Shown here piece by piece: positions 23,261 through 35,972 of a stretch of 64,000 nucleotides of DNA. Source of the DNA: Ligustrum vulgare (taxonomy: Eukaryota; Streptophyta; Magnoliopsida; Lamiales; Oleaceae); NCBI GenBank assembly GCA_963555705.1, contig OY743179.1:25112192-25176191 (forward strand), in the 5' to 3' direction. Below the pieces are notes generated by a model that was not told the DNA's origin, did not search any database, and saw nothing but the letters and a program-made list of their open reading frames with translations. Positions within the stretch are counted from its first letter, which is position 1. The number at the start of each line of letters is the position of its first letter. The position numbers were made by a program, and so were the translations under genes.

Positions 23261-23988
23261 TAAATTATTATTTTTAAACTATAAATTTCAAAAGACTAAG
23301 GTAACTTATGGGCTAGACGAAGCGTACGGAGATTTAAAGGATTTAAGTCGGTTCCCGCTCAACTTTGCACTCGTCGAATTTAAGGTAGACTCGCCCCCAC
23401 TAATTGATTTATATTATAATTGCATGTGTTATGTGGATTTGTGTGATTTTATGCTTAATTGCACGAGAAAAGAATATCTCTTTTGAGATAAAGAATTATG
23501 TTATGCTGTGCATAACTTATCTGCTAACCAAGAAAAGAAAAGAAAAGAATGTGTTCATTTGCGTTCACTATGTGATGCCTATGAATAAGAAAAGAATGTC
23601 ACTACATTATTTGCATAATTTCGTGTTCAATTATCTTGTAGATTAATTATTGGCGATGAGTCTATTGAGTATTTCATTTTTGAAATGCTCAACCCGTTAT
23701 TTTAACAACTTTTACAGATTTCGGAGACGATGACGAGTGATGGACAATGACGGAAAATTACAAATTGATATTTTTTTAAAAGTCGTGAACTTTGAAATGA
23801 TTATTTCATTTTATCAAGAATTGCCATTTTTACAAATTTGTACGAAAATACTTATTCCATTTAAATTATCGCTAAACTTTTATTTGATAAATACGATATT
23901 TAATATTTAATCATTTTTCCGCAACAAAGTTTATTCAATAATTTAGAAAAGTGACGTTCCCGCGCTCCTCGGAACTCGGGGCGTTACA

Positions 23989-25021
23989 CCCCGAATATGA
24001 ACAACAAAGCGTGATTTATTTTTGTCATGACCATGCATGTGAGGATCATTTTTCTTCAAATAAAACTGCTACAGAACTTTTATAATGTGGATTTTATTAG
24101 CCCATTCTTTTTAAAGACATTACATTTATTGTAGCTCTTACTATCGATGTCAAAAGAAACATTTCTCGTGGAAATATGATGCCTTTAAATCCAATTCTTA
24201 TAGTTGAACTATTTGGTGGTTGAGGTATTGATTTATGTGACAATTTCTTAATTCTTTTGGTAATTTGTTTGTTCTTGTTGCTTTTGATTTTATGTCTAAG
24301 TGGGTAGAAGCAATTACATGTATGACAAATGACTATAAGGTTGTAGTCAAATTTTTGAAAGAATATATATATTATTCTTTTTAAGATTTTGTACACCAGG
24401 TGCTATCGTTAATGACAGGGACATTATTGAAAATTTTATGAAGAAATATGACATCACTCATAAAGTTTCCACTCCCTCTCACCTACAAACAAGTGGTCAA
24501 GTTGAAATTTCAAATAGGAAAACTAAGTACAATCTTAAAAATGGTTGTTAACCCTACAAGGAAAGATTTTTCTTTATAACTTGTTAATACATTGTGGGCT
24601 TATCGTACTATTTTTAAAATCCCTATTGGAATGTCTCCTTGCCCAATGTTTATGGAAAATCATGTCATTTACCTTTATAGTTTGAACGTAGAGTATATTA
24701 GGCGATAAAGAAATTTAATTAACTTATACAAGAGCTGAATGAAAGTCTTTCACAATAAACACATTGTAAGAAAATCTTTTATTCTAGGTCAGAAAGTGCA
24801 TTTATAAAATTCTCCTTGCATCTCTTTTTCAGGAAAATTACGCTCTCGATGATCTAGTCCTTTTGTTGTTCATACTGTATATCCTTATAACGCTATTGAA
24901 ATTAAAAACCCAAAAACTGGTGATGTGTTCAAGGTTAATGGGCAAAGATTAAAACCATTTTTGGAGTTAAGAACTTTAGATGTTGATGACCAACTTTTGG
25001 AGGCTCCTATTACTCAGATTT
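23989..25021 (+). pseudogene. Athila-2 pol remnant, integrase
   Basis: Starts PEYEQQSVIYFCHDHACEDH (the zinc-binding H-H-C-C region). It continues through the integrase core with frame changes (IVNDRDIIENFMKKY, ITHKVSTPSHLQTSGQVEIS) to the C-terminal part [20 protein letters not shown] and [13 protein letters not shown], ending in TAG at about 25021. In an intact element this inserts the DNA copy into the chromosome. Many stops; non-functional. Confidence 0.87.
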
Positions 25022-26774
25022 AGTCCATTAGACTTGACCATTTTCAAGTGTGTGTTTCTATTATTATTGTGTTATTTATTGGGTTGTATATAAGAAAATA
25101 AAAAAAATTTGATCATTTTGCGGAATAATTTTTTTTAGCACCGAATTCTTTGGTTGAGTGGAAAAGTTGTCTAGCATACATTAAAAATCTTGAGCACCAC
25201 GTCTATCGAGTGAGTGAAAAGTGGTCAAATACACGATTCTTTTACTGTTAGGTAGATGTAATAGTAGTGCACTTTACCCTATACAAACCGTCATACTCAC
25301 ATTTCTGCAACATAGAGATCGATTCACGTTGAGATATAATATTATCTTCTTCTTAAACTAGAGAGTAGGTAATTTTTTTTATTTTTTTTTAACATTTTAG
25401 TGATTTCATTTTAGAAACAGTAAAAATTCTTGTGTGCATCCTTTAAAATATAGTTTATTTATCTTGTTGTTTTTCTTTTAGTTATTTAAATAAAAATGGA
25501 TCCTATGCTTTTAAATCTTTATAAATACTATTCATCTTTTCCTTTGAATGATTTAAATTTTTTTTATCTAACTAGACACGAGCAATTTAGGATGTTGATG
25601 TACAAAGGCATTCCAGAAATACTCATTGGCTAATTGAAGCAAAAGTTTTATTGGATGGCGAAACTTTAAAACTTTATACTAAACACATGCGAGGCTTAGG
25701 TAAAAGTAGTTTTGCAAAGAAGAAAAGAGCGAAACTGTTAATGACTTGATATAAAAGTGTTCAATGGACTCGTAACACATGATGTCATTCCGTGGGGTTT
25801 TGTCCATAAATCGAGAAAAAAAATCATTTTCATAAAGAGTGAACTGAATAAGGAGTCTTTAGATGATATTCTATTGATCGTAGTGGATTTGTGCAACATT
25901 AACTTCTTGAATTGTGGAATAAGTTTAAAATTGAACAACTTGAGAATCTGACTGTAAAATACTATGTTTGCAAGTTTATAAGAAAACTGGATGGGAAACA
26001 TATTCCCAACTCATCGAAGGTGTTTAATCCCTTTCTGGATTTATAACTAGAAGAAGATGTGAGCTACAATCACAACTAACCGTTCATATTATCTCTTAGA
26101 TTTTTTTATGTTTTGTATCAGTTATTAGATAAAACTGAGTTACTCTTATAATTGTTGCTGCACACATGGAAAAAACTTAAGTTTGTTGAATCAAAACTAC
26201 TTATGTGTATTTGGTGGATCCCACACTTGGAAAGCAAGTAAAATACATTACTGTAGCCATTAACCTTGGGATGACACTCCACGAGAGAAAAATAAACCAG
26301 ATGTATGGAGGAGATAGTTCGGAGTTGTTGGGGTGTGTTGCACAAGCCTCACATACACATTAAGGTAGAAAGCCTCTATAGAACAAATGCACTCATGGTT
26401 ATTAATTCTAATGCTTTCATTATGTTACTGAGAGATTTGTTCATAACATTTTTATCTTCTGATTTTATTCACAACATTTTTTAAGTTGGTATTTTTTATT
26501 TTTGAGACATGTAAAATCCAATAATAACTCTATTACTTTTTCTTTGGTGACATCGAGGATGATGTTTAGTTTTGTTTGGGGAGATTTTTAAATCAGTTTT
26601 TTTAATTAAAGATACCTGAGTACAAAAATTATTTACTCTCGAGATGCATCCTTTTATTTTTTAATTAAAACAGGTTGAGTACAGACTTTTGTTAAATTAA
26701 AAAATTCTTTTATTTTTAAGTTTTTTTTCTTCTTGAAATGCTGTTTGTAAAATCAACAGCTATGATAAAGATAT
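25022..26774 (+). other. Athila-2 region downstream of pol (env-like position), decayed
   Basis: Broken plus-strand frames occur here: MDPMLLNLYKYYSSFPLNDL near 25497, and NGLVTHDVIPWGFVHKSRKK near 25763. They sit where Athila elements carry a third, env-like ORF. A segment near 26546-26590 (GAGGATGATGTTTAG, then GTTTGGGGAGA) resembles the start of the Athila 3' non-coding region. I cannot assign a function, and no intact frame remains. Confidence 0.55.
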
Positions 26775-27291
26775 TTGGCTACGTCTCATTGAAGTTCCAC
26801 TTAGAGTGGATTACGACTTCGATTTTATTAATAGATTCACAAAGAATACAAGTTTACAATAGATCTTGAAATATCGCTCAAGAAAACCCCAAATTGGAAC
26901 TCGATATCACTCAAAATTGCACAAAGCAACTGATACAATTTCTGTCTCACAATCAACCACTCAATATACAACAATAGGCTTAGTAAAATAAAATATTCAC
27001 ATAGAAAACTAAAGAGATCACGAAGATCTTCAACAAAGAAGGTTGAAGACTCAGAGAGGCGTAAACCAGACAGAGAGAGTAGGGTTTCGTGAATAATGGA
27101 AGAGTCTAGAGACTCAAAACTTGGATCCAAGATTATAAGGCTCAGCCAACGGCTAGGATCAAATCATAGCAATGGGCGGCCTAGATTAAAGGCCACATAG
27201 ATCACGCCTTTGTAAGTAATAAGGTACCTTTTTTACCAATGCGAGATTGCAAGTTGGTCCTCTAGCTATTACTTGTATCAATTTTACCACA
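26775..27291 (-). repeat. Truncated 3' LTR of copia-1
   Basis: Copy of 31968-32483 from TTTGGCTACGTCTC to ATTTTACCACA, about 90% identical by eye. The outer ~115 bp present in the other copy are missing. Confidence 0.85.
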
Positions 27292-27371
27292 ATTTTCACC
27301 TTGATACAAGTCTGGTATTAACCAGCAACACCTTTTGTCAAAAATTAACAAACTTAAATAGTTTTCAAACT

Positions 27372-30300
27372 TACTTACATGCAGTATTTTTGTGCCCGTA
27401 TAGGGTTAAATTGAGATGGAATTTTCTTGATAGCAATGAGGTCATTAGAGATAACATCACTTATGAAATGCAACTTTACATCAATATGTTTAGTTCTTTC
27501 ATGAAAAACAGAATTTTTGCACAACTGAATAGCAGATTGTGAATCAGAATACAACACATGCATTTCATACAGGAATCCTAACTCACTAAGTAAGCCTTTT
27601 AACCAAAGTAACTTCTTAACAGCTTCAGTTTTAACAATATATTCAGATTCAGTTGTGGATAGTGCAACAATGTGTTGTAATTGTGATTTTCAGCTAACAC
27701 AAGCATCACAAATTGTAAAAACATAGGAAGTAACAGAATTCCTATTATCCCTGTCACTAGCATAATCAGCATCAACATAACCCTTCAATTAATACCTTCA
27801 GAACTCCTATCGGTCAATCCAAGGTCTACAAAACCCTTCAAATATCTTATAAGCCATTTTAAAGCTTCCCAGTGGTTCTGACCAGAGTTGTACATGTATC
27901 TACTCAACATACTAATAGAATGTGCAGTGTCTGGACTGTTGCAAACCATAATGTACATGATAGATCCCACATCATTAGAATAAGGCACATTCTTCATACA
28001 TTCAAGCTTGTAATCATATTTGGGACAATCATTTTTACTTAGGATAAAATGATTAGCTAGTGGGACACTACAAGTTTTAGCAATAGACATACCAAACTTA
28101 TTCACAATTTTCAAAACATAAGATGTTTGAATCAACCTAAGCATATTTTTAGGCCTGTCCCTAAGGATTTCCATTCCTAAAATCCTTTTAGCACTTCCCA
28201 AGTCTTTCATATCAAATTCAGAAAATAGAGCAGATTTAATAGTCTTGATCTGATTAATGCAGGGACTAATCAACAACATATCATCCACATACAACAGTAA
28301 GAACACATATTTTTCACTTTCAGATTGTAATTTATAATATAGACAGTGGTCATATTCACTTCTTTTGAATTTCAAAGATAGTACAAAAGTATGGAATCTT
28401 TTATACCAATGTCTGGGAGACTGTTTCAAACCATAGAATTTTTTTTTTTTTTTTTCAAAAGACACAATCAGGTTTATCTTTTTCAATGAAACCCAAAGGT
28501 TGTTGCATATAATTTTTCTCATCTAGTTCATCATGCAACAATGCAGTTTTAACACCTAATTGTTCTAATTCCCAGTTAAAATGTGTAACCAAAGCTAGCA
28601 TGACTCTTATAGTAGTGTACTTAACAATAGGGGAGAAAATTTCAGTGTAATCAACACCTTCTTTTTGTGTGAATTCCTTAGCAAACCTAATAGGTTCAGA
28701 CTCTGTCCCACTATGGATTTATTTTTAGGCCTGGGAACTAAATTCCAGGTTCTATTGTCACTTAAAGATTTCATGTCTTCACTCATAGCCTTAAGCCACT
28801 CCTTATGATATTTACTAGACACAAATTCATCAAATGTCTTAGGTTCAGTGTCACAAAGACCCTGAAAATTGAGGAAGGCAAAAATGACATTGTCAACATA
28901 TCCAAACCTTGCAGGTTCCCTTATGTCTCTTTTAATCTTGAGTTTCAGACTGAGATATTTGTTGTTCAGGTTCTACAGTTTTAGAATTATTTGGATCCAC
29001 CTGAACAGTTTCAATAACAGTAGGTAAATTCAAATCATAAATGGGAAACATTCTCAATTTCAACAACAGTGACTTCACAGGCTCTTTCTCACTAAGGCAG
29101 GGCATTTTATGTTCATTAAAAGTCACATACCTACTAATTATGACCTTAACTCCACCTAAACCTCTAGCCCAGAGTCTATATCCTTTAACACCTAGGGGTA
29201 CCCAAGAAAAATACATTTTTGTTCCCTATGATGTAATTTACCATTGTTCTGATGAGAATATGCAGCACAGTCAAATATTTTCAAATGAGAATTATCAACA
29301 GGATGGTCACTCCACATTTCAGCAGGGTTTTGTCATTTAAAGACCCAGAAGGAGTCAGATTAACATGAGAGCATGCGGTCATAACAGCTTCATCCCAGAA
29401 AATTTTTGGAAGGCCTGAGCCAATCATCATACATCTCACTTTATCAAGAAGTGTCATATTCATTCTTTCAGCTACACCATTCTACTGTGGAGTATAAGGT
29501 GCAGTTTTGTGTCTCAAAATGCCACAATTTTCACAGAAATTATCAAATTCAGAATTGCAAAATTCTAAACCATTGTCAGTTCTTAAAGTTTTAACTTTCT
29601 TTCCAGTTTGGTTTTCAACTTGAAGTTTGCAAACTTTGAACTTATCAAGAGCTTCATACTTTTATTTTAACAAATAAGCCCAAACTTTTCTAGAAAAATC
29701 ATCAATTATAGATAACAAATATCTATTGTCCCCAACAGTAGGAACAGGTGCAGGTCCCCGTAGGTCAGAATGTATATAATCTAGTACATTCTTGGATCTA
29801 TGAGTACCTATGTTAAAATGTAACTTATGATGTTTTCCCAAAGTGCAAGTTTCACAAAAAGGTATTTCAGACACTGAGTCTTTTCCAAAAAACACCCTTT
29901 TTATTTAAAAGTTTGAGACCTTTAGAATTGACATGGGCCAACCTCTTATGCCACTTCAAAGTATCATTAGTAACACATACAAAATTGCAAGTAGCAGGCT
30001 GAGCAGTCAAAACAGTATCATATACTACAAAAATACCATTTATTTTCACACCTTTGAAAATAGCAAGTGACTCTTTAACAATTTTCATAACACCACCATT
30101 AACAGATTGTAAAAAACCTTCATCATCAAGCATGCTAACAGACAACAAATTTCATTTCATTTCAGGCACATATCTGACATTTTTCAGATTAAGCACACAA
30201 CCATTATCAAATTTCAAAGTAATATCACCTATACCAGTTATATTACTAGTCAGATTGTTACCAATGGTCACATAACCCAAATATTTAGACACAAAGTTAT

Positions 30301-30470
30301 TAAACCAATTCCACCTAGAGGTAATATGAAAAGGAGCACCAGATTCAATCACCCATTCATTTTCAGGTTTACCATAACATGTTATATTAGACTCACAGTT
30401 GTCTTTAGGTTGTGAAAAATAACATATACTTTAGAAAAATCACAAGCAGATGTGGAAGGTTGATTAGAAG
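27372..30470 (-). pseudogene. Copia-1 pol remnant, integrase, RT, RNase H
   Basis: Read from high to low coordinates. GAG-pre-integrase: WHKRLAHVNSKGLKLLNKKG, then CETCTLGKHHKLHF. Integrase core: DYIHSDLRGPAPVPTVGDNR and YLLSIIDDFSRKVWAYL. RT: FYGLKQSPRHWYKRFHTFVL and the catalytic YVDD in LLLYVDDMLLISP. RNase H: LYSDSQSAIQLCKNSVFHER and TKHIDVKLHFI. Stops and frame changes occur throughout, and a poly-A tract (28439-28455, as T on the plus strand) sits inside RT. Confidence 0.9.
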
Positions 30471-30489
30471 TATGGAATGAGGCAATGTT

Positions 30490-31281
30490 GGCTTCTTCCT
30501 TTCCTTTTTCTTTCAAATCATTTTCCTTTTATAATAATCTTTAATAAGATTGTCAGCCTTGCCACACCAATAACACTTCCTAATCCTAGGTCTGGACTTA
30601 CTCCTAAACCTACTTCTATGCCTCTTTTTGAAACCATTCTGACTATTAGTGTTATCAAAATATCTATGTAAAGGTCCGCCTCTAACAAATAGACCTTCCC
30701 CTCTCACATTTTCTTTTTGTTTTGCTGCTAGATATTCAATTTTTTGGTTCTCAAGGAGTTAATAACTATTTCAGACGTGAGGGTATCCCTTCCATATTCA
30801 ATAGCATTTCTCACTTCTTTATAAGTTTCAGGAAATGCATTTAGAAGCATAATAGCTTAGTGCTCATCTGAAATCTTTTCAACAGAACTAATCAAGTCTT
30901 GACACAGTTTTTGAAAATAGTCAAGATTGGTTTCCAAATCAACAGATTGATTCATTTTGTAACCAAAAAACTTTTTGAGGAGAAAAATTTTATTTGGAAA
31001 AGACTTTGTAACATAAAGAGTTTTAAGTTTAGTCCACAATTCATGTGTGGTTTTGCACTTATTAACTTTTCTCAAAACATTTTCAGCCTAGTGCAATTTC
31101 ACAGAACTATAAGACTGCTCATCCATTTCTTTTTCGTGAGCACCAATCATGTCTTCAAGAAATTTTCCTTCTACAACCTTAGACACCTTTAATTGAACTA
31201 AGTGAGCTTTCATTTTTTTTTTTCAAATAGAGAAATCACCCTCCCATCAAATGTCTTAAGACTAAATTTACTAGACCCCAT
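30490..31281 (-). pseudogene. Copia-1 gag remnant
   Basis: Starts MGSSKFSLKTFDG at 31281. Contains the copia gag signature (ELWTKLKTLYVTKSFPNKIF, LNAFPETYKEVRNAIEYG) and a degraded zinc knuckle (CYWCGKADNLIKDYY, which has lost the expected His and last Cys). Several in-frame stops. Confidence 0.82.
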
Positions 31282-31832
31282 ATTGTCACAAGAAATCACA
31301 AAGAACAAGGCAGTGTAACAAGAAGCACAAGTAAAACTCAACCAAGTAAGGTTCACAAAGAATATATTACTCAGTTCAAATAACAAATTCAGATCAAATC
31401 AAACAAATGCACAATCACGCATGCAATGTACTTATGCAGTTTCCAGGTTAAGCAATTTATACAATGTTCAGTGACCCTAGGTTTCTATGAGACTCTTGTT
31501 CTCAGGTAAAGAGCATCAACAGAACAGGCAAGTCACAAGGTAATATTAACTGATAATACTACAAAAATGACAGTAACTCAGAAAGCTTCAAGAAAAGTGC
31601 ATGCAGATCACAATATTTTCCAAGTATGTTTCACAAAATCAAATATACACACAAAGTAACAAATATTGAAAGAAAATGAGACTAGAGTATAGATTTCACT
31701 GAGCGAACGCCCATTGTTCGTTAGATGCGATTCCAATAGCAAGAATACCAAAATACCAAAACTCCAGATCCGTCACCAAGAAGACCAAATCGTTCAACAG
31801 AGAACCAATATATGCCAAGAACCTTTCAATAA
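31282..31832. other. Copia-1 5' leader (minus strand), non-coding
   Basis: Untranslated leader between the primer binding site and gag. No gene seen. Confidence 0.7.
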
Positions 31833-31845
31833 GGCTCTGATACCA
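31833..31845 (-). other. Copia-1 primer binding site, tRNA-iMet
   Basis: The minus strand reads TGGTATCAGAGCC, the usual complement of plant initiator tRNA-Met, just inside the 5' LTR. Confidence 0.9.
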
Positions 31846-31847
31846 CT

Positions 31848-32483
31848 TATTACAATAACAAGGGTTCACAAATTAACAAAATAGCGAAAGCGCAATAAAT
31901 AAACAAACTATAAATGTAAAGAACACGGTGATTTTTATGCTCGATGGCCCAAGTTCGCTCAACCTTTGGCTACATCTCGTTGAAGCTCCACTTAGAGTGG
32001 ATTACAGCTTTGGTTTTATTAATAGATTCCCAAAGAATATAAGTTTACAACAGATCTTGAAAGATCGCTCAAGAAAACCTCAAATTGGAAGTCGATCTCA
32101 CTCAAAATTGCACAAAGCTATTGATACAATTTCTTCCTCACAATCAACCACTCAATATACAACAATAGGCTTAGTAAATCAAAGTATTCACACAGAACAC
32201 TGAAGAGATCACGAAGATCTTCAAAAAAGAAGGTTGAATACATAGAGAGGCGCAAACCAGACAGAGAGAGTAGGGTTTTGTGAATAATGGAAGAGTCTGG
32301 AGACTCAAAAGTTGGATCCAATAGTATAAGGCTCAGTCAACGGTTAGGATCACATCATAGCAATGGACATCCCAAATTAAAGGCTACAGAGATAACGCCT
32401 TTACAAGTAATAAGGCGTGTTTTTTACCAATGCGAGATTGCAAGTTGGTCCTCCAACTATCACTTGTATCAATTTTTACCACA
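31848..32483 (-). repeat. 5' LTR of copia-1
   Basis: The minus strand starts TGTGGTAAAAATTGATAC at 32483 and reaches the primer site at about 31848. Repeats the left copy. The exact inner end is uncertain by a few bases because a CA terminus is not obvious. Confidence 0.82.
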
Positions 32484-33366
32484 TATATAACTAACAAAAG
32501 TATATTAGAACTACGATGTATATACTGTAACCATGTTTGAAGATATAAATTGTGTATGAATTTGCATGTTAGGTTAATTTATGCTTATTCATGCGGAACT
32601 TGATATGATTTGAACTCGAGATTTGTGTATTGCATCATGAAGGAATAATCTGATTCAAACTACTGAATAGGGTGAATATAGTGGAACATAGACAATAGGA
32701 TAAAATGTTCCATAAAAGTATATATCCTTGAACCAATTTTAAGATAGTTTAGGTGTGATTGCAAAATTTTAAGGGAAAGTAGAAACGAATGAGGATTCCA
32801 TGCATGAAAAATTTTGTGTGGAGTAATTTTGGCTAGCTAGTGGAAGCTTGGTGATGACCATGTACTAGATATCTAATCCTCCCCTATAAAAAGGTGTTTT
32901 GCTCAAGTTTGTGGTGTATTTGCTTTGACTTCACTTTGAAGCCCTTTTTACTCGATTAATTACTCGATTAGTTAAGCCCTTGGGATATCTTGAAACCTGG
33001 TACCATTTAGCCTTTAAAATTGGGGAGTTTCCAGTATTAAGCTTGCTACAGAGGTCAAATAAGAAGCAAAAAAGGAGTGAAGTTCTTTATACAAATTGTT
33101 AAGAGCAAATAATGTGTTACAAAAGCTTTTTCTTTACTGAGCAAGTGACGAGTGATTGAGAGATTTAGATAGCTAGTGCCTAGTGTGTTTGAATTACCTA
33201 GTGAAAGCTTGTTAGTTGAAATACTCAGTTTTTGGAGAATCCTTGTTTGTGGATATGTTGAGATGCAATTTGTAAAGTCCATCCAAATTAGAGAGGGTAA
33301 GGATTAGTATATTTCAACCTTAGGATTACGCCTTAGGAAAATAGTGAAATCTTCTTCAAGTTTAGG
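32484..33366. other. Unassigned DNA, no gene seen
   Basis: No domain or repeat end recognised. Has a TATA-like CTATAAAAAGG at about 32883. It could be the outer part of Athila-2, an old LTR, or unrelated sequence. It abuts the Athila-3 protease fragment. Confidence 0.4.
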
Positions 33367-33705
33367 TATGTCCATAGAAGAAATGCAAGGACCCAGGTGT
33401 GTACACTATCCCTCGCAAAATAGGTAAAGTAAGAATTGAGAAAGTGATGTTAGATCTAGGAGCTTCAATAAATATCATTCCCATGTCTTTTTATTCATCT
33501 TTAAATACTGGTCCATTGAAAGAAACATGTGTGATTTTGCAACTTGTTGATAGGTCTAATGTGTATCCTAAAGGAGTCTTAAAGGATGTTTTAGTACAAG
33601 TAATAATTTTTTTCCTGCTGATTTTTATGTACTTAATATGGACGAAGATAATTATTCTAATTCTATACCAATTCTGCTAGGAATGCCTTTTCTCAAAGTG
33701 CCCCT
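33367..33705 (+). pseudogene. Athila-3 aspartic protease fragment
   Basis: YTIPRKIGKVRIEKVMLDLG, with DLGAS and NIIPMSFYSS, parallels the Athila-1 protease closely. A frame change near 33603 precedes a degraded second half ending ILLGMPFLK. Non-functional. Confidence 0.87.
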
Positions 33706-33933
33706 TGATTTTAAGACACAAGAAAAAAAAACTGAAACAAATTTTAAACCCTATTCAGACTTCATCTTAGCCACCACCGCCCTCTTATTTGCTCTATAGC
33801 TCTCAATCACTGCTCCTCTCAACCTACAACCGACCATCTCCCTTCCTCGCAAAACACCGTAGCACTCCAGTTTCCGGCCAACATACCACCGCTCCTCTTC
33901 TCCAACACTCACCAACCACAGTATCAACAGCCC

Positions 33934-33972
<39 letters not shown>

Positions 33973-35485
33973 AACATACACACACAAGCCACAACTCTCC
34001 CTTCCTCTCATGCTACTACTCTCTCTCTCTCTAAACTCTTTGGAACCCTAGCCACCAGCCCTGCTTCTCTCAATCCTCGTTCATCCATCTCACAAAATAT
34101 AGCCACACAATACCATCGCACCGCCTCATCTTCATCCCGAAAGATTCAAACCAACAATCACCGCTGGTACTCCATCCTTCATCCACTGCCATTCCATCAC
34201 CACCTCCACTCAACCCGCGCCTCCATCTCTCTTTCTCACCTTAAATTGCAGCAAACAAACCCCACTTCGTTCTTCTTCAACAATAAGCAACACTACCACG
34301 CCTCTTCACGTTTGCCGCAGAACCCTAGAATCAACCACCACAATCTAAACACTGGGGAAGAGAAAAAGGGTCTCAAAATAGCCACGGAAGCTCAAAAAAA
34401 TCTTTAAAGCTGATGTAGGACAAAATCGATGTAAAATTAGATCGTAAAGGACTAGACCGCAATTTACAAATTTGGTGTCGACCTTCATTTCGGGCCCATA
34501 ATATGTCTATTTTGGGTAGCTCGACGAAACGAGTGCAACTCATTACTACGTTGTGACATACGATGGATTTTGGACATTCGAGATCGTTCAGACAGGGAAA
34601 ATAGTGTTTTAATATTTAGAATATGTTTCCCTAGATGATTTAGAATATGTTTCTTTGTTTTATTTAGTTAATCTAGAATAGGTTTCATGTTTTTCCTATT
34701 TGATTTAGAATATCTTTGTTGTTTTATGATCCTATAAATAGAATGTTAATTATTTTTTTTTATTCATTCAGATTATTAATAAAATTCTTGAAAATTTTCT
34801 CATTTAGTCAATGCTTATCCATTTATGATCTGGATTACTGTGCATTACTAAGATAAATTGAGGCATAGTGTGGGACTGGCATGAATAGTTGAATTTTCTT
34901 GTTTACTGCTCTATGACTGATTGCTCTTGATGGTTGATTGAATGAAGAATGTGTGGGATTTGATTTTGTGACCTTTTGAGCCTTGAGACTTAACATTACG
35001 CCATGATCTATTCCTTTGATTGTGTGATTGCCACGCGTAGAACTTGCTTTATTATACATGTTGAGATGCCTCTTAGTAATTGGGTGTACTAAATAAGTAA
35101 GGCCACTTAGGTGAGACTGAATTTAGCCTTCTTAAAAAGTCTACCTTGATATATACCCCTAGAAAGTCACTTTTGAGCTATAGCCTTTTTGCTGTAAATT
35201 AACTACAAACAAGACAAGAGAAATCCTATTCTTTGCTAATATTCCATTCTTTTGAACCTTGCATTGAAGGAATATATAGGCTTGTTTACATGAGCTTCAA
35301 TTTATTTTTGGAGAGATTGAAAGATATTGAGAATCAAAGATCTATATTGCAAGTCTCATTGATCTTTTCAGTTGGGAATTAGAAAAAATACGTTGGGAAT
35401 AAAGTAGTCGAGTTGCAATCTATGATGTTCTTTTATTTTAAAAAAGGGAAAAAGAGAAAAAAAATGAAAAATGAAAAAAAAACAA

Positions 35486-35562
<77 letters not shown>

Positions 35563-35956
35563 GAAGGAATGCAACTTAAATTGTTCAGAAGTGATTTGAT
35601 TGAAGGAGGTGTTTGAAGTTTATGTGAGCTTGTGTAAAGAAGTTTGTATAGCTCTTTCGATGAAATAGCCAAAAATAAATTCTTCTTATCCTAAACACTT
35701 TGAGCGTATTGAGTGAATCTAATGGGGGGGTGTTAAATCCCACTACATTTGGTTTTCGAAAATTATTAAAGTAATTAGTCTTGTGTTGGTAGATGAGAGC
35801 TTACTCTATTCTTGTTAGTTTCTTACTTGTGTTGAGATTTAAATCTTTAAGGCATGATTGTTTGGATTGTAGAAAGATAGGTGAAGGTAGAAGGAGAAAT
35901 AATGCGAGAACAATTGATAAACTTGAGCTAGTTTAAGCTTGAGGACAAACATTGTT
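33706..35956. other. Non-coding stretch in Athila-3
   Basis: 33720-34430 is rich in CT and CA runs, with a (CT)n and (CA)n block at 33925-33970. 34500-34800 has LTR-like features (TATA-like box, then an AATAAAATTC polyadenylation-like site). 34800-35956 resembles an Athila 3' untranslated region and carries a long (GA)n at 35490-35558. No gene. Confidence 0.5.
35490..35558. repeat. (GA)n microsatellite
   Basis: About 69 bp of GA. Arg-Glu and Ser-Leu repeat frames on the two strands are artefacts. Confidence 0.95.
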
Positions 35957-35972
35957 TAAGTGTGGGGGAATT
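35957..35972 (+). other. Polypurine tract of Athila-3
   Basis: AAGTGTGGGGGAATT immediately precedes the TGATATAATG start of the LTR. Primes plus-strand DNA synthesis in an intact element. Confidence 0.8.

Larger units (their letters stand above)
21428..23993 (-). mobile_element. Solo LTR A (long-LTR Ty3/gypsy, Tekay/Del-like), minus orientation
   Basis: The LTR is 21433-23988 (2556 bp). On the minus strand it runs TGTAACGCCCCGAGTTCC to GATCGCTACA. Flanks CCCTG (21428-21432) and CCCCG (23989-23993) match at 4 of 5 bases. The interrupted pol frame continues on the far side. There are no internal domains, PBS or PPT, which fits a solo LTR left by recombination. It shares conserved blocks with the element at 45778-49069. 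The TGTAACGCCCCG start and GTCGTTACA-like end recall Tekay/Del LTRs; that assignment is inference. The CACCAC-rich part (22030-22600) encodes no recognisable protein. Confidence 0.75.
26775..32483 (-). mobile_element. Copia-1, decayed Ty1/copia element, minus strand
   Basis: Two direct LTR copies bracket gag, protease/integrase, RT and RNase H in the copia order on the minus strand. A tRNA-iMet-type primer site lies at 31833-31845. The 3' LTR copy (left) is truncated at its outer end, so target duplications cannot be checked; right flank is TATAT. All genes carry stops. Confidence 0.9.

Noticed and set aside
21423..23997. 9-bp target duplication for the first solo LTR
   Set aside because: The 9-bp flanks do not match; only the 5-bp reading gives partial agreement.
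32484..33366. Continuation of Athila-2 into Athila-3 as one element
   Set aside because: Athila-3 starts again at protease, out of order after the Athila-2 integrase, so they are kept as separate copies.
33751..34034. Frames on both strands with Ser-Leu, Thr-His and Arg-Glu runs
   Set aside because: Low-complexity CT/CA repeats read in all frames.
35368..35672. Ser-Leu and Arg-Glu repeat frames
   Set aside because: Artefacts of the 69 bp GA microsatellite.
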